A stretch of DNA of 64,000 bases from Stenotrophomonas maltophilia. GTDB lineage: Bacteria; Pseudomonadota; Gammaproteobacteria; Xanthomonadales; Xanthomonadaceae. Location: NCBI GenBank assembly GCA_900113425.1, contig FOZF01000001.1, forward strand, positions 1,156,358-1,220,357, given 5' to 3'. A program made the position numbers and the translations under genes. The first letter of the stretch is position 1. Every line of letters begins with the position of its first letter. Below are positions 26,801-36,726 of this stretch, piece by piece. The notes under the pieces are model-generated. The model was not told the origin of the DNA and made no database searches. It was given only the letters and a program-made list of their open reading frames with translations.

Positions 26801-29800
26801 ACGGCGACAGGTCGTCAGCGCCTGTCAGCGCAGCGTCTTCGGCCAGCGCGGGGGGCGCATCGGCGACCGCCGACGACATCTCCGCTGCGGATTCATCGGC
26901 AGCGAGCGCGACCGGCGGCAGCGTGGCTGCGGCCTCCTGTCCGGAACCGCCCAGCGACGGCCAACCGACGTCGAAGTAGCGCGAAAGGTCATCACTGGCA
27001 GTGAGCTCGGCCACGTCCAGGCCGTCCTTCGCCGGATCGGCTGTGGCCACGCCATCGGTGCCGGCAGGTGCACTGTCGATCCCGGCATTGAGTCCGGCGC
27101 CGATGTCGCTCTGCGCGTCGGCCGGAACCTGCGCGTCCACCTCGTGCTCAGGCTCTCCATCGGTCGCGAGCGCCTCTTCGTCATCCAGCCCCACCAGCGG
27201 CCAGCGCGCTTCCGGCAGCTCGCCGGCCAGGGCCTGCAGGCGCTGCACCAGCGCAGGCTGAGGCGCAATGCGCGGCTGCTCCGCCTGCAGTGCTTCCATG
27301 GTCGCGGTAATGGCCTGCGCGGTCGCATCGAGCGCAGCAACACCGTCGTCGCCCGGCACCACATCGGCGGCCAGGGCCCGCTTGATATAGGATTCGGCGC
27401 CGCCCGTGACCGCCGTGATCTCCGGCACCTCGGTCATCGCGAAGGCGCCATTCATGGTGTGCACGGCGCGCAGCAGCGCATCGCTCACCGGCTGTGGTGC
27501 CTGCTGCGCCGAGCGCAGCCACGCCTGCAGGGTCGCCTGGTGGACCTCCACCTCGGCTTCGAGGATCTCGCGCAGCACGCTGTCGATATTGGCTGGAGTC
27601 CCCTCGACCGCGATCGCGTTCCCGGCGTCGGCTGTCGTCGCCGCTTCCGCTTCGAGAATGCGGCTGATCTCGTCCTCGCCCTCTTCCGCCGCCGGCGCCA
27701 CCGGTGCGGGCGCCGCAGCCGGCAGCGGCACGTAGAACGTCTCTTCGCCGGCACCCACGCGATCGGCGACGGCCTGCATCGCCTGCAGATCGACACTGAT
27801 GCGCAGGCCATGACGCAGTGCGTCGCTCAGCTGCGGCAAGGCGGCATGCGCGTGATCAACCATCGCCAGCACGGCCGGCGTGGCCGGACGGCTGCCGTCA
27901 AGCACACGGTTGAGCATGCCTTCGATCTTCCACGCGAACTCGCCCAGCGTCCGCGCACCGACCAGACGGCCGCTGCCCTTGAGGGTGTGGAAGATGCGGC
28001 GGATCGGCCGCAGCCGGTCCAGATTGTCCGGCTGCGCGTGCCATGCCGGCAGCAGCGTGCCGAGGTTGGCACGCTCGTCGTCGAACTCTTCCAGGAACAC
28101 CTCGCGGATGTCCTCGTCGATGTTCTCCGCATCATCGTCGAAGCCTGCATCGAAGCCCGCTTCGGACGCGGCCGTGATCGCGACCGGCGCGTCGGCGGCC
28201 GATGGCATCGCCTGCGGGTTGAAGTCCTCCGCAGCGGCGCTCAGTTCAGCGAAGAACTGGGCATCGGCCTCGCTGAAATCGATCGGTGCGATGGTGTCGA
28301 TCTCGATCAGGGACACCGCCGGTGCTGCGTCTGCAACGGGCGAAGCGTCCGCGGTGAGGGTGATCGGATCCGTTGGCTCCGCATCAACGATGTCCAGCAC
28401 CGGATGCAGGTCTGCGTCGTCTTCCAGCACCAGCGTTTCCATCGCATGCAAGGACAGCACGTCGTCGGCGTTGTCCAGTGCATCGGCGTCGAAACGGAAT
28501 ACGACCTCATCAGCTGCCACGTCCGCGGCACCATGCTCGGCGGCCACCGGATCGAATACCGGCGCCGACGTGATGTCCGGCGTACCGGATCCGGACGCGA
28601 ACGCCACCGTGTCGTCGCCGGAGACCGACGGTGCATCCGCCATGTCGTCCACCCGGGACAGCGTCCACTGCGGCACCCCGGCCGGTACCGGATCGTTCGT
28701 TTCGTCGCTGGCCAAGGCCGGCGCATGTGCATCTTCCGCGTGCCCGGCACCGACCTCTACAGCGGCCAGGTCCCATTGCGGCACGGCCGGGGCCGGTGCG
28801 CTGGACGCGGCGAACACCAGCGAGCCACCGGAATCGGGCGTCGTCCCGGGTACCGCGACCGGTACCGACAACCCACCGAACATCATCCCGTTGTCGGTCA
28901 CTGGCGGTGCCGGCGGCGGATCGAAGACGAAGTCCGGCAGGGCGGCAGCCACACTGCCGACGGCGGGCGCGGCCGTGCTCACATCGATGTCGACGTGGCC
29001 GGGCTGCAATGGCATCACCTGCAGGTCAACCGCCTCGCGCTCGACCGCTTGCGCGCCCTGCGGCACCTCGCCGATCGCAGCGCGCTCCGGCAGCGGCCAG
29101 TAGCGCAGCGCCTCCAGGCTGCTGCGGGTGATTTCCAGAATGTCCTCACGCCCCGGACGACGATCACGCAGGGCTTCGAGGTAGTACTCCAGGCTGGCCA
29201 TGGCGTCGGCGAGCGTATCCAGCTGGCGCCCGCTGGGCACGCGCTGGCGACCGATCAGCTCGGCGTCGATGTACAGCTGGACGCCGCGCAGGTAGTCGGC
29301 GGCGGTGCCCAGGTCGAGCATCCGCAGTGCACCGGCGACGTCGCCGAGCAGGCGCGGTACGTCCTGCAGTTCCGCGTGGTTCCAGCTGGTTTCGATGAAC
29401 GCGACAAAGTGCTCGCGGGCCGCAGCGAAATTGGCGATGGCCTCGTGTGCCAGCACCTCGACGGTGCGGCGGTTTTCCACGGCGGCAGGGTCATCCTCGC
29501 CACTGCCACCCGCACCCAGATGGGCAACCTGGTCATCCAGCGACGCATCGACGTAGAGCAGCGCGCCGGCGATGTCCAGCAACAGGTTCTCGTCGATCTG
29601 CTGGCGGCCCTCGACCACGCCGCGCAGCGCGTCGCGCTGCTGCACGACCACGCCGCGGGCCACGCCCAGGCCCATCATGCCCAGCGTATCGGCCACGGCG
29701 CCCAGTTCGTCGGCCTGCGTCTGCAGCTGTTCTGCCGCACCACCGGTGCGCAGATGCAGGTCCAGCGCATCCTTGATGCGCAGCAGCTCTTCCTTCACCG

Positions 29801-30329
29801 CGCTGCCGACCGTATCGAGCAGTTCGCGGTTGCGCCCGCTCAGGCTGCCGCGCGCATGGTCGAGCTCGGCCTCGGTGGCGGTGACGCTGTCGGGAGCGAA
29901 CGCGAACAGGACACTCTCGTTGATGCCGGCCGCACCGCGCGCGGCGCGGATGTCATTGAGCAGCGGCAGCAGCACGATCGGAATGTCGCGGTGGCCGTTC
30001 TGCAGGCGCTCCAGATAGTCGGGCAGCAGCACGCTGCCGCGCATCAGCGTAGCGCAGGCCTCGTCGCGATCAGACGCCTGGCCGCTGCCGATCGCATGGG
30101 CCAGCTGCTCCAACTCCTCGGCCACCATTGCCGGGGCGTACAGTTCGACCATGCGCAGGGTGCCCTGCACCTGGTGCAGGTGGCCGGCGCAGATACGCAT
30201 GCGGCTGGCATCGGACGGATCCTCGGCGTAGTACTCGACCTCGTTGCGCACCTGGCGCAGGGTCTCGTCCAGCTCGGGCTTGACCCAACCCAGCGCTGCG
30301 TGGCTCATCGCATCGCGCAGAGTGCTCAT
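23805..30329 (-). CDS. chpA: Hybrid CheA-type kinase ChpA/PilL with several Hpt domains and a receiver
   Basis: This protein of 2174 residues phosphorylates PilG and PilH in response to PilJ. HxxxG phosphotransfer motifs lie at His52 (HQVQG), His781 (HTLKG), His957 (HTMNG) and His1442 (HTLKGGARMAG). Acidic Ala/Asp-rich linkers separate them. The kinase core has dimerisation sequence RLVNHAGEVAIYRSRLEQQ, the N box at Asn1767 (LEHMLRNSVAHGLE), DDGAGLDR and GRGVGMDVVR. A CheW-like domain and a C-terminal receiver with Asp2100 (LLDIEMPRMDGYE) follow. Pseudomonas ChpA has more Hpt-type modules. The start is ATG 30329, after GGAG. The frame extends further upstream but without a ribosome site. Confidence 0.93.
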   Translation of the reverse strand: MSTLRDAMSHAALGWVKPELDETLRQVRNEVEYYAEDPSDASRMRICAGHLHQVQGTLRMVELYAPAMVAEELEQLAHAIGSGQASDRDEACATLMRGSVLLPDYLERLQNGHRDIPIVLLPLLNDIRAARGAAGINESVLFAFAPDSVTATEAELDHARGSLSGRNRELLDTVGSAVKEELLRIKDALDLHLRTGGAAEQLQTQADELGAVADTLGMMGLGVARGVVVQQRDALRGVVEGRQQIDENLLLDIAGALLYVDASLDDQVAHLGAGGSGEDDPAAVENRRTVEVLAHEAIANFAAAREHFVAFIETSWNHAELQDVPRLLGDVAGALRMLDLGTAADYLRGVQLYIDAELIGRQRVPSGRQLDTLADAMASLEYYLEALRDRRPGREDILEITRSSLEALRYWPLPERAAIGEVPQGAQAVEREAVDLQVMPLQPGHVDIDVSTAAPAVGSVAAALPDFVFDPPPAPPVTDNGMMFGGLSVPVAVPGTTPDSGGSLVFAASSAPAPAVPQWDLAAVEVGAGHAEDAHAPALASDETNDPVPAGVPQWTLSRVDDMADAPSVSGDDTVAFASGSGTPDITSAPVFDPVAAEHGAADVAADEVVFRFDADALDNADDVLSLHAMETLVLEDDADLHPVLDIVDAEPTDPITLTADASPVADAAPAVSLIEIDTIAPIDFSEADAQFFAELSAAAEDFNPQAMPSAADAPVAITAASEAGFDAGFDDDAENIDEDIREVFLEEFDDERANLGTLLPAWHAQPDNLDRLRPIRRIFHTLKGSGRLVGARTLGEFAWKIEGMLNRVLDGSRPATPAVLAMVDHAHAALPQLSDALRHGLRISVDLQAMQAVADRVGAGEETFYVPLPAAAPAPVAPAAEEGEDEISRILEAEAATTADAGNAIAVEGTPANIDSVLREILEAEVEVHQATLQAWLRSAQQAPQPVSDALLRAVHTMNGAFAMTEVPEITAVTGGAESYIKRALAADVVPGDDGVAALDATAQAITATMEALQAEQPRIAPQPALVQRLQALAGELPEARWPLVGLDDEEALATDGEPEHEVDAQVPADAQSDIGAGLNAGIDSAPAGTDGVATADPAKDGLDVAELTASDDLSRYFDVGWPSLGGSGQEAAATLPPVALAADESAAEMSSAVADAPPALAEDAALTGADDLSPYLDASALPVDDRDADEAADAAAFTETIDLNTSWDDVEGFDASDDAAALPLDSTLSSLQDDMAAPGFAEPVTLEAALEAGLHVIDEEQTPADDGQWSVLGLQASELAPGEADAFAEDADVGGETAVGEGESADPPSPATVNAGESLAEPAVDPQPAAAPPSPFFEMEDAPGQGSGAAGPGGSTPVDGPAAEADVPAHEPIEPEPEPEGTVGEEPADLLDFTVYDRELVDIFVEEGKDLLDHCDGLISELRDAPQDREVLAGLQRDLHTLKGGARMAGINAIGDLGHSIESLLEVVAAGRTEIERRDVQLLERGFDRLHQLLTRTGEHRVVEPAQDLVDAFEARTIADPAAAAAVGTAGPVQAETTVEPATVALVDAPLSAPLPVESTVEDDPLARPQQEQVRVRADLLDRLVNHAGEVAIYRSRLEQQLGAFRGAMGELERTNARLRDQLRRLDLETEAQIVARYQREQDQADQKFDPLELDRFSTLQQLSRALNESAADLGGLQGVLDDLSRQYDALLQQQSRVSSELQDGLMRARMVPFDGLVPRLRRVVRQAGIDTGKQVHLTLEGTHGELDRNVLDRMVAPLEHMLRNSVAHGLEAPEQRRAAGKPEEGEIAIRLHREGSEIVLDVADDGAGLDREAIRRRAIDRGLLAADAQPADHELDNLIFASGFSTADQVSQLAGRGVGMDVVRNEVRQLGGSVDIQSVRGQGVRFTLRLPQTLAVTQAVFVQIGETTFAVPVASVSGIGRLSRERFEAADSSYRYSGEDYPLYDLGSLVGQAPARAEGQAQVPLLLVRAGDLRAAVAIDQVLGNREIVVKPVGLQIASVPGIYGATITGDGRVVVILDVAPLVRRYLANPTPPVLVNAPRQERQVPLVMVVDDSLTMRKVTGRILERHNFEVSVARDGVEALERLEERVPDLMLLDIEMPRMDGYELATAMRADPRYRDVPIVMITSRSGDKHRQRAFEIGVQRYLGKPYQELDLMRNVYDLLGIARVRE

Positions 30330-30429
30330 TGACAGGCTCCGGTCGCCGCCGCGCGAAGGCCGCGCTGGATCTGGCGTGGGGAATGGAAATGCTTCATCGA
30401 CGGGTTCCTTGCTCTTCGCCCTGCCCGCG

Positions 30430-32466
30430 TCACGCCGGCAGCTTGAAGTCGGCGACCGAACGACGCAGGTCGGCAGCCAGCTGCGCGAGGTGGCCGATCG
30501 ACTCCGCGGTCTGTCCGGCACCCTGTGAGGTCTGGCCGGTGATCTGGCGGATCACGCCCATCGTGCGGGTGATGTCCGACGCGGCTGCGGACTGCTGCTG
30601 GGCCGCGATGGAGATGTTCTTGATGAGGGTGTTCAGCGCATTGGACACGCGCTCGATCTCGGTCAGTGCCGTACCGGCGTCTTCAGCCAGACGTGCACCG
30701 GACACCACTTCGGCGGTGGTCTGCTCCATCGAGGTGACGGCCTCGTTGGTATCGGCCTGGATGGCCTGCACCAGGTTCTCGATACGGCGCGTTGCGCCCG
30801 AAGTGCGCTCTGCCAGGCGCTGCACTTCGTCGGCCACGACCGCGAAACCGCGGCCCGCTTCGCCCGCCGACGCGGCCTGCACCGCTGCGTTCAATGCCAG
30901 GATGTTGGTCTGTTCGGAAATGTCGTTGATCAGTTCCACGATCGAGCCGATCTCCTGCGACGACTCACCCAGTCGCTTGATGCGCTTGGAGGTTTCCTGG
31001 ATCTGGTCGCGGATCTGGTCCATGCCCTGGATGGTCTCGCGCACCACGCCGGCACCCTCGGCGGCGATCACCACCGAGCGCTGTGCCACGTCGGCCGATT
31101 CGGCCGAGTTGCGCGAAACCTGCTCGATGCTCGCTGCGATTTCGCCGATGCGGTCCGAGGCCGAGGTGATCTGGTTGGCCTGATGGCCGGCTGCTTCTGC
31201 CAGCTGCATGGCCGTCGCCTGGGTTTCCTGGGTGGACAGCGCGACCTTGGCCGAGGTGTCGTTGATGGTCGTCACCAGGTGGCGCAGTTCGTCGACGGCG
31301 TAGTTGATCGCGTCGGCGATGGCGCCGGTCATGTCCTCGGTCACCGACGCCTTGACGGTCAGGTCGCCCTCGCCCAGCGAGGAGATTTCGTCCAGCAGGC
31401 GCATGATCGCCTGCTGGTTGCGGCTGTTGAACTCCACCTGGGTCTGGTAGCGCAGCTCCTGCTCACGCGAGCGGCTGCGCACGTTGGTGGAGACGAAACC
31501 GATGATCGCGATCAGCGACAGCGCACCGGACGCCACACCGATCCAGAAATTCGGGAACAGGCGGGTATCGGACACCGAGCCGAACGAAGAGAAGGCTTCG
31601 AACAGCTTGCGGCTGTCATCCAGCATGTGCGCCGAGCCCTGGCCCAGCGCGGTGGCCGCCGACTGCGCGGCGAACAGCTGGCGCGAGCTGGCCAGGATCG
31701 CATCGGCATCGGCCTTCATCGCCTGCCACTGGGTGTGCGACTGCTCCAGCGCGGCCACGGCGGCCGGGCCACGCACTGCGGTGATGCCCAGTTCCTCGTT
31801 GCCGTTGCGCAGGCCGTCAAGCACCTGCGAGAACACGGTGATGTCACGCGCCAATGCGTCGCCGGCGGCGGCGGCCGAAGAGCCGCCCGCACGCATTTCG
31901 GTGACCCGTCGGGCCATCGAGCCGGCCACCACGACCTGCTGCAGCGCGCTGTACACCTGCGCGGCCGGCGCACCCGAAGCCGACATCGCGCGCACCACCT
32001 CGTTCAGCTGCGCCTGCAGCCCCGGCACCGCACCGGTGAAGTTGTTGGCATTGCCGGCCAAGGCCAGCACCGCCGGCTCACTGGCGACCAGCTGCCCGGC
32101 CTGCTTGCCCAGCGGCGCCCAGGTTTCGCCCAGGGTCGAGATCGCGCGCGACACGCCCGGCTCCTTGCCGTAGCGCCCCTGCAGCGTCGAGACATTCTGT
32201 TCGATCGCGTTGCGGGTGGCCTTGAAGGCAGTGAACGCCTGGGCATTGCCGCCCACCGCGTCACGGCCCTGGTTGGCCAACTGCTGCGACAGCACCTGCA
32301 GGTCCGCGGCCTTGGAACCGGCATCGGCCAGGCGGCTGCCCTGCCAGGTCGCCACGCCGGTATTGACGCCGAACAGGATCATCGATGCCAGCAGCAGGGC
32401 CAGCCAGAGGTTGCTGCCGCCCAGCCGAAGCTTGCCGGTCTTGGTGGCGTCCGAAGCAGTACTCAT
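30430..32466 (-). CDS. pilJ: Type IV pilus methyl-accepting chemoreceptor PilJ
   Basis: This 678-residue receptor has membrane helices at about 19-40 and 305-327. The periplasmic part between is PilJ-like all-helical. HAMP-like sequence ([35 protein letters not shown]) precedes the cytoplasmic signalling domain with the invariant hairpin [20 protein letters not shown]. It should sense pilus or surface cues and drive ChpA. It lies 41 bases after pilI and 100 before chpA. No pilK methyltransferase is next to it. Confidence 0.94.
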   Translation of the reverse strand: MSTASDATKTGKLRLGGSNLWLALLLASMILFGVNTGVATWQGSRLADAGSKAADLQVLSQQLANQGRDAVGGNAQAFTAFKATRNAIEQNVSTLQGRYGKEPGVSRAISTLGETWAPLGKQAGQLVASEPAVLALAGNANNFTGAVPGLQAQLNEVVRAMSASGAPAAQVYSALQQVVVAGSMARRVTEMRAGGSSAAAAGDALARDITVFSQVLDGLRNGNEELGITAVRGPAAVAALEQSHTQWQAMKADADAILASSRQLFAAQSAATALGQGSAHMLDDSRKLFEAFSSFGSVSDTRLFPNFWIGVASGALSLIAIIGFVSTNVRSRSREQELRYQTQVEFNSRNQQAIMRLLDEISSLGEGDLTVKASVTEDMTGAIADAINYAVDELRHLVTTINDTSAKVALSTQETQATAMQLAEAAGHQANQITSASDRIGEIAASIEQVSRNSAESADVAQRSVVIAAEGAGVVRETIQGMDQIRDQIQETSKRIKRLGESSQEIGSIVELINDISEQTNILALNAAVQAASAGEAGRGFAVVADEVQRLAERTSGATRRIENLVQAIQADTNEAVTSMEQTTAEVVSGARLAEDAGTALTEIERVSNALNTLIKNISIAAQQQSAAASDITRTMGVIRQITGQTSQGAGQTAESIGHLAQLAADLRRSVADFKLPA

Positions 32467-32507
32467 CGTTCAACCTCGATCTTCAGTGCAGGGGGCGATG
32501 CCCGGCC

Positions 32508-33038
32508 TCAGGCCGCGGCTTGCCGGAATTCAGGAGTGCGAGACAGCAGCGAGAGCGAGAACACGCCCCAGTCCTGGCCGTCAGCATGGAAACCGCGCTC
32601 GACGAAGTGCCCGTAACGACCCTCGGCCAGGCTGCCGGGCTCGATCTGCTGGTCCGCTTCGAAGCTGCGCTGGCCGAACAGTTCGTCGATGGTCAGTGCG
32701 ACGTCACCGCCGGCCTGGCGCATGATCAGCACGCGCTGCCCTTCCTGCTGCACGGTGCGCGTGCCTTCCAGGAAGTACTTCAGGTCGACCACCGGGAACA
32801 GGTTGCCGCGCAGGTTGCCCACGCCCAGCAGCCAGGGCTGCGCGCAGGGCACGGGCGTGACCGGCGGCATCGGCACGATCTCCACCACTTCGCGGAAATC
32901 GGACACCAGCCGGCGCTGGCCGACACGATAGCCGACGCCTCGCCACAGGTCCTGGACGAATTGCCGGCCCGGCAGCTGCACCGCATGGGCCAGGCTGCGC
33001 CGTTCGTAGGCTTCGAGAATGTCGAAAGGCGAGCGCAT
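32508..33038 (-). CDS. pilI: CheW-like adaptor PilI
   Basis: This 176-residue CheW-domain protein links PilJ to ChpA. It has the family stretch WLLGVGNLRGNLFPVVDLKYFLEG and a second half (DVALTIDELFGQRSFE). Its ATG shares a base with the pilH stop (TGATG), indicating coupled translation. Confidence 0.92.
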   Translation of the reverse strand: MRSPFDILEAYERRSLAHAVQLPGRQFVQDLWRGVGYRVGQRRLVSDFREVVEIVPMPPVTPVPCAQPWLLGVGNLRGNLFPVVDLKYFLEGTRTVQQEGQRVLIMRQAGGDVALTIDELFGQRSFEADQQIEPGSLAEGRYGHFVERGFHADGQDWGVFSLSLLSRTPEFRQAAA

Positions 33039-33400
33039 CAGGCCACCAGTTCGTTGATCCGCGCGATCAGTTCATCCTCGCGCGGCGGCTTGACGATGTA
33101 GTCGGCCGCACCTTGGCGCAGCCCCCACGCCTTGTCGGTCTCCATCGCCTTGGTACTGACGATGATCACCGGGATGTGCCGGGTCGCGGCGTCGCGGGCC
33201 ATCGCCCGGGTCGCCTGGAAACCGCTCATGCCCGGCAGGACCACGTCCATCAGCACCAGCTGCGGCACCTGGTCGCGGACGAGCTGCAGGCCATCCTCGG
33301 CGTTGTCCGCTTCCAGCACCTCGTGGCCGGCACGGCGCAGCCACTGGGTGAACACCGCGCGGTCGGTCGGTGAATCCTCGATCAGGACGATACGAGCCAT
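33038..33400 (-). CDS. pilH: Single-domain response regulator PilH
   Basis: This 120-residue CheY-like receiver has acidic pair ED (8-9), phosphoacceptor Asp in LVLMDVVLPGMSGF, the switch Ser/Thr in IIVSTK and conserved Lys in YIVKPP. By Pseudomonas precedent PilH acts on pilus retraction or as a phosphate sink for ChpA. Xylella is reported to lack pilH, so its presence here is a useful lineage marker. Confidence 0.92.
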   Translation of the reverse strand: MARIVLIEDSPTDRAVFTQWLRRAGHEVLEADNAEDGLQLVRDQVPQLVLMDVVLPGMSGFQATRAMARDAATRHIPVIIVSTKAMETDKAWGLRQGAADYIVKPPREDELIARINELVA

Positions 33401-33418
33401 TGTGCCTTTCCCCCCTGG

Positions 33419-33820
33419 TCAGGCGTTGACGTATGTGCGGATGGCACCCAGCAGTTCTTCGCGCGTAAAAGGCTTGGTCAGGTACTGCTCCGACCCGACG
33501 ATGCGCCCCCGCGCCTTGTCGAACAGGCCATCCTTGGACGACAGCATGATCACCGGGGTCGCCTTGAACAGCTGGTTTCCCTTGATCAGCGCGCAGGTCT
33601 GATAGCCATCCAGACGCGGCATCATGATGTCGACGAAGATGATCTGCGGCTGCTGGTCGGCGATCTTCGCCAGCGCTTCAAAGCCATCGGTGGCAGTGAC
33701 CACCTCGCAGCCTTCGCGCTTGAGCAGCGTTTCCGCAGTCCTGCGGATGGTCTTCGAATCATCGATGACCATCACCCGGAGTCCTGCGAGTTCCCCGCCC
33801 GCAGTCGTGTTTTCAGTCAT
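33419..33820 (-). CDS. pilG: Single-domain response regulator PilG
   Basis: This 133-residue CheY-like protein has DD in VMVIDDSKTIRRTAETLLKR, Asp in IIFVDIMMPRLDGYQ, the switch Ser in IMLSSKDG and Lys in YLTKPFTREE. It is the first gene of the Pil-Chp operon and promotes pilus extension through PilB in characterised relatives. It is divergent from gshB. Confidence 0.94.
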   Translation of the reverse strand: MTENTTAGGELAGLRVMVIDDSKTIRRTAETLLKREGCEVVTATDGFEALAKIADQQPQIIFVDIMMPRLDGYQTCALIKGNQLFKATPVIMLSSKDGLFDKARGRIVGSEQYLTKPFTREELLGAIRTYVNA

Positions 33821-33875
33821 TGCCTATCCCCAAGCGCACGGCCCGGTCTCAGGCGGGGGCCGCTACGAAAGCGTA

Positions 33876-33905
33876 TCTATATCGCACTTTCCGCGCCCGC
33901 TTCAA
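33876..33905 (-). promoter_or_regulatory. Putative promoter of the pilG-chpC operon
   Basis: On the minus strand TTGAAG (33900-33905) and TATAGA (33876-33881) are 18 bp apart, 56 bases before the pilG ATG. Confidence 0.55.
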
Positions 33906-34059
33906 GGCCGGCCCATCACGCGGGCCGTGCTACCAGGCTGAACGTGACGGGGTTCGCATACGGTGCGCGGCCCGGGACGGACGCAGCGTTGCATCGCCGC
34001 GGGGAGGCGCACGGCGGGCGTTGCCGCTACCATCAACGCCTTGCCTGACAGGTGCGCCC

Positions 34060-35006
<947 letters not shown>

Positions 35007-35007
<1 letters not shown>

Positions 35008-35891
35008 TGCCCGCCGCACCCGCCGTCCTGCCACCGCCGCCGCGCGAAGCGCAGCGGCTGGGTGCCACCCTCACCCTGTCGGTGCTGGTCCACGTCCTGC
35101 TGATCCTGGGGGTGGGTTTCGCCGTGAAGGGCGAGGCGCCCCTGGTGCCCACGCTGGAAGTGATCTTCAGCCAGACCCGCACTGCGCTGACGCCGAAGCA
35201 GGCGGACTTCCTGGCCGCCGCCAGCCAGGAAGGCGGCGGTGACCACGACCGCGCGCAGCGTCCGCGCGACAACCAGGCAGGGATCGTGCCGCAGGCCCAG
35301 GCCGGGGTCAGCCCGGTGCCACAGCAGCAGCAATCCGCAGCGCCCGTGCCACCGCCGCAGGCCCGTGTGGTCAGCAGCCGCAATGGCCAGGACACGGTGG
35401 CACGCGCACAGGCCCAGCCAACACCGCTGGAACCGGTGCCGGACGCACCGATGACCGCACGCGAGCAGCGCGATGCGGAGATGGCACGGCTGGCGGCCGA
35501 GGTCCACCTGCGCTCGGCGCAGTACGCCAAGCGACCGAACCGCAAATTCGTCTCGGCCAGCACGCGCGAGTACGCCTATGCCAATTACCTGCGCGCCTGG
35601 GTCGACCGCGCCGAGCAGGTGGGCAACCTGAACTATCCGGACGAGGCACGGCAACGCCGTCTCGGCGGCCAGGTAGTCATCAGCGTTGGCGTGCGTCGCG
35701 ATGGCAGTGTGGAAAGCAGCCGCATCCTGCGTTCAAGCGGAACACCGCTGCTGGATGAGGCCGCGCTGCGGGTGGTGACGCTGGCACAGCCGTTCCCGCC
35801 GCTGCCGCGCACCGAGGACGGGATCGACATCCTGCAGGTCACCCGCACGTGGGTGTTCCTGCCCGGCGGCGAACTGCGCGACGACCGATAG
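35007..35891 (+). CDS. TonB-like energy transducer
   Basis: This 294-residue protein has an N-terminal membrane anchor (about 22-42, TLTLSVLVHVLLILGVGF), a Gln/Pro/Ala-rich periplasmic linker (about 75-150) and a C-terminal TonB domain (NYPDEARQRRLGGQVVISVGV, RSSGTPLLDEAALRVVTLAQPFPPLP). It would energise outer-membrane receptors with ExbBD. The gshB-tonB pairing is common in this lineage. No exbBD lies beside it, so its partners are elsewhere. A REP hairpin begins directly after the TAG stop. Confidence 0.88.
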
Positions 35892-35965
35892 GGGTGGTGT
35901 TGCCCGGGCCTGCGGCCCGGGACCCGCTGAAGGCAACGGCAACAGCAACGTCAACAGCAAAAGCG
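35892..35965 (+). repeat. Solitary REP hairpin, family with GCAACGGCAACAGCAACG tail
   Basis: The stem cccgggcc-tgc-ggcccggg (35903-35921) is followed by ACCCGCTGA and the tail GCAACGGCAACAGCAACG (35933-35950). The same layout with a different, still self-complementary stem (gcagggc-tgc-gccctgc) forms both ends of composite element 2 at 53.4-53.9 kb. Confidence 0.75.
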
Positions 35966-36003
35966 GCGTCAGTGTAGTGAAGCCTGGCGGATCCCGGCCC
36001 CTC

Positions 36004-36717
36004 TCAGCCGTTGGCCTTCGCCTTGGCCTCGCGGGCGGCCTGCTGCTCGACCAGGGTCAAGGCCACGTTGTCCCGCAGGTAGGCCGGTTCCACCCTCTCC
36101 GGCGCGATGCCCTCGCCACGTACCAAGGCCGGTACCGCCAACGCCAGCACGTCCGATGCCCGCGGCAGCGCCGTGGCGTCCAACCCGCGCAGGCCCGCCC
36201 CCAGCTGCTTTGCCAGCGCGCCCTCGGCCGCACCGAATCCAGTGCCGACGCCGAACACCGACAGACCATCCGGCACCGCCACTGCGGCCGGTGTGCACAC
36301 CCGTTCTGCATCGCACGGCATCGGCAGGCCGTCCACGCGCTCGAAACGCGCAACGTAGAGTTCGCCCATCCGCGCGTCGATCGCCGACAGGATCTGCGTT
36401 TCTTCTGCCGGCGCACGCAGCGCCAGCACCTGCAGGGTCGATACCGGCAGCAGCGGACGGTCCAACGCCAGTGCGATGCCCTGGGCAAGGGCGATCGCCA
36501 GGCGCACCCCGGTGAAGGCACCCGGGCCACGACTGAGTGCGATGCCATCGAGCTGGCGGCGGCTGATACCGGCCTCGGCCAGCAGCGCGTCGGCCCACGG
36601 CAGGCTCAGCTCGGCATGCCGGCGCGGGGCGATCTCGAAGCGTTCCAGGACCTGCCCGTCCACGTGCAGGGCAACGGAACAGGCTTCGGTGGCGGTTTCA
36701 AAGGCGAGCAGTTTCAT
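36004..36717 (-). CDS. tsaB: tRNA threonylcarbamoyladenosine biosynthesis protein TsaB
   Basis: This 237-residue ASKHA-fold protein is the partner of TsaD in the t6A37 complex. It has MKLLAFETATEACSVAL, LSRGPGAFTGVRLAIALAQGIALALDRP and IDARMGELYVARFE, all TsaB hallmarks. It sits nine bases after the yoaA-type helicase gene on the same strand; yoaA and tsaB (yeaZ) are neighbours in E. coli too. Confidence 0.94.
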   Translation of the reverse strand: MKLLAFETATEACSVALHVDGQVLERFEIAPRRHAELSLPWADALLAEAGISRRQLDGIALSRGPGAFTGVRLAIALAQGIALALDRPLLPVSTLQVLALRAPAEETQILSAIDARMGELYVARFERVDGLPMPCDAERVCTPAAVAVPDGLSVFGVGTGFGAAEGALAKQLGAGLRGLDATALPRASDVLALAVPALVRGEGIAPERVEPAYLRDNVALTLVEQQAAREAKAKANG

Positions 36718-36726
36718 CGGGTCGGA

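Noticed and set aside
27144-30332. 1062-codon plus-strand frame antisense to chpA
   Set aside because: Shadow of the ChpA linkers and Hpt domains; no start context or domain.
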